A stretch of 20,002 nucleotides of DNA from CAZUSO01 sp964622775 (lineage in GTDB: Bacteria; Bacteroidota; Bacteroidia; Chitinophagales; Chitinophagaceae): NCBI GenBank assembly GCA_964622775.1, contig CAZUSO010000052.1:1-20002 (forward strand), in the 5' to 3' direction. The translations under genes were made by a program, and so were the position numbers. The notes beneath the pieces are model-generated. The model did no database searches and had not been told where the DNA came from. It saw nothing but the letters and a program-made list of their open reading frames with translations. Positions 8,201 through 13,064 of the stretch are shown piece after piece (the first letter of the stretch is position 1; each line of letters begins with the position of its first letter).

Positions 8201-8671
8201 CAGCGGATAGCCGATTCTACCGGCTTCCCGAAGCGCTGTGGCTTCATCCCTCAGGGGTTCGATATTACTTTCAATGAGCGGGATATCTGCCTTTCTGGCT
8301 ACTTCTTTTGCGGTAACTTTATCACCAAGCGCAGCCATAGCTTCGGGACGCGGTCCGATAAAAATAATATCGTTTTCACTACAAAGCCGTGCGAAGGCTG
8401 CATTTTCCGAAAGGAATCCATAGCCGGGATGAATGGCATTGGCACCTGAATGTTTGGCCACCCGAATTATCGCCTCCATATCAAGATAGGGTTTCAGCGG
8501 GTCATTATCCTCGCCAATCTGATAAGCCTCATCGGCCTTATAACGGTGCAGGGAGTAGCGGTCTTCATAAGTATAAACAGCCACTGTGGGAATATGCAGT
8601 TCTGTTGCCGCACGGGATATCCGTACCGCGATCTCGCCCCGGTTGGCAATGAGTAGTTTGATAATGTTCAT
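5234..8671 (-). CDS. pyc: Pyruvate carboxylase (single-chain)
   Basis: This biotin enzyme makes oxaloacetate from pyruvate, bicarbonate and ATP, refilling the TCA cycle. All domains are present in one 1145-residue chain. The biotin carboxylase domain (about 1-450) shows LLIANRGEIAVR, the glycine-rich loop SASGGGGRGM (161-170), ERDCSVQRR (228-236) and EVNPRIQVEH (290-299). The carboxyltransferase domain (from about 530) shows DTTLRDAHQSLLATRMR and the metal-binding HLHTHDTSS. A PYC/OADA linker domain follows, then a biotinyl domain with EAMKMET and the biotin acceptor near Lys1111. No frameshift or missing motif is seen. The start ATG at 8671 lies about 50 bases downstream of an excellent promoter (8721-8750). 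A terminator directly follows the gene, so it is monocistronic. Biotin must be attached by a ligase encoded elsewhere. Confidence 0.97.
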   Translation of the reverse strand: MNIIKLLIANRGEIAVRISRAATELHIPTVAVYTYEDRYSLHRYKADEAYQIGEDNDPLKPYLDMEAIIRVAKHSGANAIHPGYGFLSENAAFARLCSENDIIFIGPRPEAMAALGDKVTAKEVARKADIPLIESNIEPLRDEATALREAGRIGYPLMLKSASGGGGRGMRVVRNEQELQKSFHEARSEAKNAFGDDTVFLEKFVENPKHIEVQIVADQYGNIVHLFERDCSVQRRFQKVVEMAPSVSLKKSTRESLYEYAVSIASAVQYSNLGTVEFLVDADENIYFIEVNPRIQVEHTVTEMITGVDLVKTQLYIAAGYRLSDPEISLDQQAITTHGFAIQCRITTEDPLNEFKPDYGTLITYRNATGFGVRLDEGSTYPGMKISPFFDSMLVKVSTQGKSLEEATQKMHRALKEFRIRGVKNNIQFLENLIAHPDFNSGGATVNFIQEHPELFNFSARQDRGTRMLKFLADVTVNGNPDVKFKEDKKVFEKPVLPHWDPDSATQKGTKDLLTGLGPEQFAQWLKNEKKIHYTDTTLRDAHQSLLATRMRTYDMVKAAESFAHHHPQTFSMEVWGGATFDVCLRFLKEDPWKRLQLLRKAVPNILLQMLIRGMNGVGYTAYPDNLIEKFIDKSWENGVDIFRIFDSLNWMENVAPCIEMVRKNTGGLAEGSICYTGDILNPERSKYTLDYYVRMAKDMENAGAHILGIKDMSGLLKPYAAKELIAALKDTVTIPIHLHTHDTSSLQSATYLMAIEAGVDVIDCAIGALSGLTAQPNFNSIVEMMRFHERENLFDIKSLNRFSDYWAAVRAYYYPFESGLKASAADVFQHEIPGGQYSNLKPQAIALGLGDKFEQIKEMYAAVNDMFGDIVKVTPSSKVVGDMAQFMVANDLTPDDIYQKGSTISFPESVQQFFHGELGQPEGGFPKELQQIILKDKQPVTERVGKNIPPINFDKELKEFQEAFGEDLSLLDFLSYKLYPKVFEEGLKFRREFGNVSVVPTPVFFYGLKQGEDTTIEITKGKTLLIRLLSIGPVDEHGKRNVFFKLNGQTRAIEIQDRSMKVDIRENRKADPARESQIGAPLQGMLSKLLVAKDEKVKKNQPLFVIEAMKMETVITAPVAGSISQIELKEGTLVNTHDLVLELN

Positions 8672-8720
8672 AGGTTGTTTTAAAGGTTTAATAATAAAAT
8701 TTAATCAATAAAAAACGCGG

Positions 8721-8750
8721 CAAAAATACCTGTGTTTTGCTCAGATGCAA
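8721..8750 (-). promoter_or_regulatory. Promoter of pyc
   Basis: On the minus strand TTG (8750-8748) is followed after exactly 19 bases by TATTTTTG (8728-8721). This matches the Bacteroidota primary sigma consensus TTG-N19-TAnnTTTG in full. The expected transcript start is near 8715, giving a 5' leader of roughly 40-45 bases. Confidence 0.75.
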
Positions 8751-8752
8751 AA

Positions 8753-8790
8753 AAATGAAAAAATAAAATGCGCTGCCAATAACCTGGCAG
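8753..8790 (-). terminator. Probable terminator between the mannose-1-P guanylyltransferase gene and pyc
   Basis: On the minus strand CTGCCA (8790-8785) pairs perfectly with TGGCAG (8778-8773) around a 6-base loop. CGCATTTTATTTTTTC follows. The element lies just upstream of the pyc promoter, where transcription from the preceding gene would be expected to stop. Confidence 0.5.
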
Positions 8791-8825
8791 GACTATTTCC
8801 AAATTATTGAAGAAGGGACAGATTC

Positions 8826-8849
8826 GAAAAAACAAGGGTTTTGTTTTTC
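8826..8849. terminator. AT-rich hairpin, possible first terminator
   Basis: GAAAAAACAA (8826-8835) pairs with TTGTTTTTC (8841-8849) with one unpaired A and a 5-base loop. It lies about 30 bases downstream of the guanylyltransferase stop codon. The stem is almost all A-T, so it may be weak; the GC-richer hairpin at 8773-8790 is the better terminator. Confidence 0.35.
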
Positions 8850-8878
8850 TGCAATAACGACCCTGCACGAAATCCCCA

Positions 8879-9964
8879 CTATAAAAACTGTTCGCCCTTA
8901 TTGCGTTTTACTTCAATCAGGTAGTCTTTTATCTGTTGCTCTTTACCGCGCTCACAAATCATCAAGGCATCCTTCGTGTCGATCACAATAAAGTTATCAA
9001 GCCCCTGCACCAGCACCAGCTTATCATCCGGCGCCTTGATAATGCTGCCGGATGCATCAATAACAATGATGTGTTTACCATAAACGGCATTATCTAAATA
9101 ATCTTTTTCCGAAAATTCGTAAACCGACTCCCAGGTTCCCAAATCGCTCCATCCGAAATTGGAAGGAATGACATATACATTACGGGCCTTTTCCATAATA
9201 CCGTAATCTATGGAAACCGTAGTGCACTGCATATATATTTTTTCCATCCCGGCAGCTTCCTTTTCCGTATTAAGGATATCCTCGGCAATGGCAAACACCT
9301 CGTTAATCTCCGGAAGATATTCTGCCAGTGCATTCAGGAATACCGTCACATTCCATACAAAGATGCCGGAATTCCAGAGAAAATCGCCCGATTTTAAAAA
9401 GGTTCTTGCCAGTTCCATATTGGGCTTTTCCGTAAAGGTTTTCACCCGGTGTACCTGGCTGGTCACTTCCTCCAATCCATATTGGATATAACCATAGCCC
9501 GTGTCCGGGCGCGTAGGCTTTATCCCCAATGTCAGCAAAGCGTCATTGCGCGCCACAAAATCCAATGCTGCGAACACCTTACGTTCAAAAGCGTGTTCAT
9601 CCATGATTAAATGGTCTGCCGGGCTGATGATGAGATTAGCATCCGGGTTCATCTTATGGATCTTATAGGCAATATAAGCTGCGGAAGGTGCCGTATTTTT
9701 CCGGGAAGGTTCAGCTACAATATTCGCTTCAGGCAGCTCGGGCAATTGTTCCTTTACCAGATCCACATAACTGCTGTGTGTGATAATGAAGATATTCTCT
9801 TTAGGGCAGATATCCCGAAAGCGTCCTGCCGTCCACTGCAACATGCTTTTCCCGGTTCCCAGCAGATCCAGAAATTGTTTCGGATAGCGCAAACGGCTTT
9901 CCGGCCAGAAACGGCTACCGATACCTCCAGCCAGTATGGCAACATAATTATTATAAACACTCAT
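8879..9964 (-). CDS. Mannose-1-phosphate guanylyltransferase (GDP-mannose pyrophosphorylase)
   Basis: The enzyme makes GDP-mannose from mannose-1-phosphate and GTP for polysaccharide and glycoconjugate synthesis. The 361-residue protein begins with the nucleotidyltransferase signature LAGGIGSRFWPESR (11-24) and PKQF. It then shows EPSRKNTAPS (85-94), the metal-site motif SPADH (114-118), FTEKP (177-181) and FLWNSGIFVWN (196-206), all as in the family. It ends without the C-terminal mannose-6-phosphate isomerase domain of bifunctional enzymes, so it is the monofunctional, manC/rfbM-like form. It is divergent from the feoA-like gene across 76 bases. The two glycosyltransferases at the right end could use its product or derivatives of it, which is inference. 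Confidence 0.94.
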   Translation of the reverse strand: MSVYNNYVAILAGGIGSRFWPESRLRYPKQFLDLLGTGKSMLQWTAGRFRDICPKENIFIITHSSYVDLVKEQLPELPEANIVAEPSRKNTAPSAAYIAYKIHKMNPDANLIISPADHLIMDEHAFERKVFAALDFVARNDALLTLGIKPTRPDTGYGYIQYGLEEVTSQVHRVKTFTEKPNMELARTFLKSGDFLWNSGIFVWNVTVFLNALAEYLPEINEVFAIAEDILNTEKEAAGMEKIYMQCTTVSIDYGIMEKARNVYVIPSNFGWSDLGTWESVYEFSEKDYLDNAVYGKHIIVIDASGSIIKAPDDKLVLVQGLDNFIVIDTKDALMICERGKEQQIKDYLIEVKRNKGEQFL

Positions 9965-10040
9965 TCCTTGTTAACATTATCCGGTAAAAGTAAAAAGATT
10001 TTTTTGAGTTAACTTGCGGCAGATTTTACAGGTATCATTA

Positions 10041-10268
10041 ATGATGACAGCAAGACTATCTGAATTACCAGCCGGCTCCATGGGGATCATCAGGGAGTTT
10101 GACGATGAATTCGCAAAAATAAAGCTTATGGAAATGGGCTGCCTGCCGGGAGAACCCATATCCGTAGAAACGATTGCTCCTTTTGGCGACCCGATTATTA
10201 TAAAGGTTACGAATTACAAACTGAGCCTTCGGAAATCTGAGGCATTCTCAATCTGGATAGAAGTATAG
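10041..10268 (+). CDS. FeoA-family small protein (stand-alone)
   Basis: This protein of about 75 residues has the SH3-like FeoA pattern: ARLSELPAGSMGIIREF, then KLMEMGCLPGEPISVE, then DPIIIKVTNYKLSLRKSEA. FeoA proteins help the FeoB ferrous-iron permease. No feoB is present nearby; the next gene is nadD, 31 bases downstream and probably co-transcribed. The start is ATG at 10041, or the adjacent ATG at 10044. A TTG further upstream at 10014 would add nine residues that the family lacks. The frame is short, but the fit to the family is good across its whole length. Confidence 0.85.
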   Translation: MMTARLSELPAGSMGIIREFDDEFAKIKLMEMGCLPGEPISVETIAPFGDPIIIKVTNYKLSLRKSEAFSIWIEV

Positions 10269-10299
10269 CACCTGTTTACCATTACTATCTCTGAATTTT

Positions 10300-10866
10300 A
10301 TGAATATAGGTTTGTATTTTGGGAGCTTCAATCCCATTCATACCGGACATCTTATCATTGCCAACCATATTGTGGAGCACAGCGATCTGGATAAGATATG
10401 GTTTGTGCTTTCGCCGCACAATCCGCTAAAGGAAACGCATACTTTACTGAATGAATACGACCGTCTGCACCTGACGGAACTGGCCATCGGCGACAATCCT
10501 AAATTCCGTGCCAGCAATGTGGAATTTCATTTGCCCAAACCTTCTTACACCATCGACACGCTTACTTATCTGAAGGAAAAATTTCCCCTGGAACATTTTT
10601 GCGTAATTATGGGAAGCGACAGCTATCAAAATCTTCCCCGCTGGAAAAATCATGAACAAATTTTAGCCTACTACGAGGTCATTGTTTATTCCCGTCCCGG
10701 CTTCGAGGTAAGAGATACGCACCCTAACCTTAGCCTCATCAAAGCGCCGTTGTTGGAAATTTCTTCTACGCATATCCGGCAACTTATTAAGACGGGCAAG
10801 TCCATTCGTTATCTCGTGCCCGACAAAGTAGCCGAATACATTACAGATAACCGGTATTATAAATAA
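10300..10866 (+). CDS. nadD: Nicotinate-nucleotide adenylyltransferase
   Basis: The enzyme transfers AMP from ATP to nicotinate mononucleotide, the penultimate step of NAD synthesis. The 188-residue protein has the nucleotidyltransferase start GSFNPIHTGHL with the H14-x-G-H17 motif, then FVLSPHNPLKE and IMGSDSYQNLPRWKN. The C-terminal ATP-binding signature ISSTHIR is at 154-160. Length and motif order match the bacterial family. It follows the feoA-like gene by 31 bases. It is the last plus-strand gene before the long non-coding stretch. Confidence 0.95.
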   Translation: MNIGLYFGSFNPIHTGHLIIANHIVEHSDLDKIWFVLSPHNPLKETHTLLNEYDRLHLTELAIGDNPKFRASNVEFHLPKPSYTIDTLTYLKEKFPLEHFCVIMGSDSYQNLPRWKNHEQILAYYEVIVYSRPGFEVRDTHPNLSLIKAPLLEISSTHIRQLIKTGKSIRYLVPDKVAEYITDNRYYK

Positions 10867-10892
10867 ATATTTCCATAAAAATAATCATGGTG

Positions 10893-10919
10893 ATCCGCCG
10901 GATATATGCTCCGGCGGAT
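10893..10919. repeat. Perfect inverted repeat, 10-bp arms
   Basis: ATCCGCCGGA (10893-10902) and TCCGGCGGAT (10910-10919) form a perfect GC-rich stem with a 7-base loop, 26 bases after the nadD stop codon. The position fits a transcript end, but no T-run follows. It could protect the 3' end of the nadD message or end it in a factor-dependent way. Confidence 0.6.
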
Positions 10920-10960
10920 ATGGATTTGGGCAGCATGGTTTTGGGAACATGAACTTAAAA

Positions 10961-11004
10961 TTGTCCCGGCCTTTTAAAGCTGAGCTTTAAAAAACCGGGG
11001 ACAA
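10961..11004. repeat. Long imperfect inverted repeat / hairpin
   Basis: The arms 10961-10980 and 10984-11004 pair along nearly their whole length. TTGTCCCGG pairs with CCGGGGACAA (one extra base), a two-base mismatch follows, and then TTTTAAAGC pairs with GCTTTAAAA. The loop is only TGA. Read on the minus strand the stem is followed by TTTTAAGTT; on the plus strand it is followed by AAAAC. It could be a leftward terminator or a small dispersed palindromic element. Confidence 0.55.
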
Positions 11005-11020
11005 AAACAAGATTTCTTTT

Positions 11021-11152
11021 CATGGCGTAACACGGCTTCAGGCTTAGTGTGAAGAACTGCTGCTGTTGCTCCGGGAATATATACCCGGCACAATGACAGG
11101 GGGTTATACAAGCAGCTCCTCGGGTGATAGGTCTCAGGGGCCTTTTCGTTTT
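11021..11152 (+). ncRNA. Candidate structured RNA (unassigned)
   Basis: The plus strand shows nested pairing. GCTGCT (11059-11064) pairs with AGCAGC (11111-11116). Directly inside, GTTG (11065-11068) pairs with CAAT (11091-11094) and CCGGG (11071-11075) with CCCGG (11084-11088), around an A/T loop. A 16-base asymmetric bulge (11095-11110) contains a run of five G. An upstream stem CTTCA/TGAAG (11036-11054) is possible, and a terminator-like end follows at 11115-11152. No Rfam family is recognised by eye. It could be a small RNA, or a leader far upstream of the MarC-family gene. No promoter box was found just upstream, which weakens the case. Confidence 0.3.
11115..11152 (+). terminator. Terminator-like element ending the candidate RNA
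   Basis: GCTCCT (11115-11120) can pair with AGGGGC (11136-11141), with one G-U pair. TTTTCGTTTT follows. The 15-base loop is large and the left arm shares two bases with the preceding stem, so the two stems may compete in an attenuator-like way. Confidence 0.35.
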
Positions 11153-11266
11153 ACAATATATATTAATATATCATCTTATCTATATAGCACTTTCAATGAG
11201 CAAATTCATGGCACAAAGATAGATAACCTGTCATAAGTAAAACAAGCGTACAATTACGGATTTTTT

Positions 11267-11328
11267 ACCCGTATTTCTACGGGTTTAAGGATACGTAGAA
11301 ATACGGTACTGACATCCGTAGAAATACG
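11267..11328. promoter_or_regulatory. Three evenly spaced copies of a palindromic operator-like motif
   Basis: The 12-base word CGTAGAAATACG occurs at 11294-11305 and 11317-11328, and in reverse complement at 11270-11281. Each copy has 4-base arms CGTA/TACG around a central GAAA or TTTC. The first copy extends to 7-bp arms (ACCCGTA/TACGGGT, 11267-11284). Centres are 24 and 23 bases apart, close to two helical turns, as expected for sites bound cooperatively by a dimeric regulator. They end about 290 bases upstream of the MarC-gene promoter, which is far for direct control. Confidence 0.5.
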
Positions 11329-11618
11329 TATTTATCAAAAGATACATAATTTAATTAATTGACAATAAACACATTAAGAAATAATTGCTGTTTAATCCAA
11401 AAGCAATTCTAAAGCCGGTGTAAGTGTTTAAGAGTACACTGCTCTGCATTCATGCAAATAATCTCAGATAAACCATATCAATACTCAGATAACAAAATGT
11501 TTTCTGATAAACAGCAGAATATAGTCAATGATACCCGGCATTTTTAATGTTTTACTTGCATCATCAATTATTTGCCTCAACTCAAAAAGTTTCGGTTTAT
11601 GAGGAACCGGAAGGATAG

Positions 11619-11648
11619 TTGTAAACTATACAAAAAAAAATACCTTTG
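11619..11648 (+). promoter_or_regulatory. Promoter of the MarC-family gene
   Basis: TTG (11619-11621), a 19-base spacer and TACCTTTG (11641-11648) match the Bacteroidota consensus exactly. The ATG follows 16 bases after the box, so the untranslated leader should be only about 10 bases. Confidence 0.75.
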
Positions 11649-11664
11649 TGTATAAATTTATATT

Positions 11665-12246
11665 ATGTACGGCCTGGAGCAAATTCGGATTTCGGAGATA
11701 CTTACAGTGACCATCTCACTTTTTGCCGTTATTGATATCCTGGGCTCTATCCCGGTGCTCATCGGCCTGAAAAACAAGATGGGCGATATCTCGCCCTGGC
11801 AGGCTACCAGTGTGTCCGGAGGACTGATGCTTTTGTTCTTTTTGTTTGGAGCAGAAATGCTGAAGTTTATGGGGCTGGATGTTTCTTCTTTTGCCATTGC
11901 CGGTTCCATCATTATCTTCATTCTGGGTATGGAAATGATTTTGGGTATTGAATTGTTCAAAACAGAGTCAGGTTCCAAAACGGGGAGCATTGTCCCTATT
12001 GCATTCCCCATTATTGCCGGTTCCGGCACCCTAACCACTATTATGTCTCTCAAGGCCGCATACCATCAGTATAATATTCTGATAGGCATCATCATTAATC
12101 TGATTATCGTTTATTTCTGCCTGCGCAGTATCCGCGTTCTGGAACGGGTACTGGGGCCTTCGGGCATTGCAGTTATCCGTAAATTTTTCGGAGTTATCTT
12201 AATTGCTATTGCCATTAAAATTTTCAAATCCAATATCACCCTGTAA
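11665..12246 (+). CDS. MarC-family (UPF0056) integral membrane protein
   Basis: The 193-residue protein has about six membrane segments, near residues 12-35, 46-68, 75-97, 107-130, 136-155 and 168-187. Two family motifs are readable: FAVIDILGSIPV in the first segment and PIAFPIIAGSGTLTTI in the fourth, repeated in a two-fold manner as in MarC/YchE proteins. These are inner-membrane proteins whose transported substrate is unsettled; the old link to antibiotic resistance for MarC was not upheld. The gene has its own consensus promoter and stands alone. No charged pore or ATPase domain is present. Confidence 0.88.
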   Translation: MYGLEQIRISEILTVTISLFAVIDILGSIPVLIGLKNKMGDISPWQATSVSGGLMLLFFLFGAEMLKFMGLDVSSFAIAGSIIIFILGMEMILGIELFKTESGSKTGSIVPIAFPIIAGSGTLTTIMSLKAAYHQYNILIGIIINLIIVYFCLRSIRVLERVLGPSGIAVIRKFFGVILIAIAIKIFKSNITL

Positions 12247-12324
12247 CCGGTTTGTAACAATAATACTGTAGCCAATTGCCCTAAATAAATACCATTGTTT
12301 GACAGATTTTAATACCTTGCGGTT

Positions 12325-12789
12325 ATGAAGAAAATATCGTTGCTTTTATTGGTCTTTACCGGCATACTGGCTGTTGTGGCTGTTGCACAGCAAGCGGGAA
12401 AAAAGGTGGTATATTCAGGCATAAGTTATATGGGCGACCGCCAGACCCGGAGTGGTACAATATCCAAACAAAAATTTGATGCGCTGATTGCGCTGCCTTT
12501 ATTTTCGCGCGACAGTAATGGCGTGGAATATCCGGTAAGTGATTTTTCTTTCACCTATGCCGAGCGGGCGCTTTACCAGGACACTACCGGGGCGTCGATG
12601 ATAACAACAGATTATTTCTCCACAACCTGTCCGGGCGGAAAACTACCGGAGGATTGGGTGAAAATTATGCAGGAACGTTCCAAGCCCGGCGATACCGCCT
12701 TTTTTGATCATATCACCACGATCGATTCCCTCAAGGGTAAATCGCGGATGTTTATTACAAAAGCCATTCAGTTAATAATTACTAAATAG
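12325..12789 (+). CDS. Small exported protein resembling a GldM C-terminal domain
   Basis: This 154-residue protein has a clear signal peptide (MKKISLLLLVFTGILAVVAVA, cleavage after AVA at 19-21) and no lipobox cysteine. The mature part is beta-rich. Its pattern recalls the last domain of GldM, the periplasmic ring protein of the gliding/type IX secretion motor: SGTISKQKFDALIAL at about 43-57, VSDFSFTYAERA at 71-82, KPGDTAFFDHIT at 120-131, and a closing strand ending in FITKAIQLIITK. GldM itself is over 500 residues with an N-terminal membrane helix, so this would be a free single domain. The match was made by eye and is uncertain. It lies 78 bases after the MarC gene; TACCTTGC at 12313-12320 is a poor promoter candidate. 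Confidence 0.6.
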   Translation: MKKISLLLLVFTGILAVVAVAQQAGKKVVYSGISYMGDRQTRSGTISKQKFDALIALPLFSRDSNGVEYPVSDFSFTYAERALYQDTTGASMITTDYFSTTCPGGKLPEDWVKIMQERSKPGDTAFFDHITTIDSLKGKSRMFITKAIQLIITK

Positions 12790-13064
12790 CGATTAGTGTG
12801 GACAAGTAATTTGTGGTATTGAATAACACGTTCAACTCAATTTTTCATGACTTTATTGCAACGAGCATACAATTGATTTTCAATATATTAAGTAAAATAT
12901 TAAATGTTGTAAATTTATCTAATATTAAGCGTAAATGCGCGTTTGAGATAATCGCGTTATTTTTATCAATATTGTTAATTTTTTGATTTTAAGTCATTTG
13001 CTATTGCAACAAAGCTATTTTTCATTATAAATCATTCCGGCTTATCTGTAGTTACGCTCAAAGA
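12790..13064. other. AT-rich spacer between convergent genes
   Basis: This stretch of 275 bases separates the end of the exported-protein gene from the end of ligA. It is very AT-rich apart from a short GCG-containing patch near 12930-12960. No gene, clear terminator or repeat could be supported. Confidence 0.6.

Larger units (their letters stand above)
10867..11664. other. Gene-free region of about 800 bases with several structured elements
   Basis: No coding frame here is long enough or recognisable enough to call a gene. From left to right it holds a 10-bp perfect inverted repeat (10893-10919), a larger imperfect inverted repeat (10961-11004) and a candidate structured RNA with a terminator-like end (11021-11152). 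An AT-rich zone (11150-11215) comes next, then three copies of a 12-base palindromic motif (11267-11328). After that lies AT-rich sequence with two direct CTCAGATAA copies (11463-11471 and 11484-11492), and finally the promoter of the MarC-family gene (11619-11648). Each is described separately. Confidence 0.7.

Noticed and set aside
9611..10012. Plus-strand open frame of 133 codons ending just before the feoA-like gene
   Set aside because: It is almost wholly antisense to the mannose-1-phosphate guanylyltransferase and has no family features.
10961..11152. tRNA, SRP RNA, tmRNA or RNase P RNA
   Set aside because: No cloverleaf, no SRP GGAA-loop core, no tmRNA Ala-acceptor/tag features, and the region is too short for RNase P RNA.
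11267..11328. CRISPR array
   Set aside because: Only three 12-base units in mixed orientation with about 11-base gaps; no repeat-spacer pattern and no cas genes.
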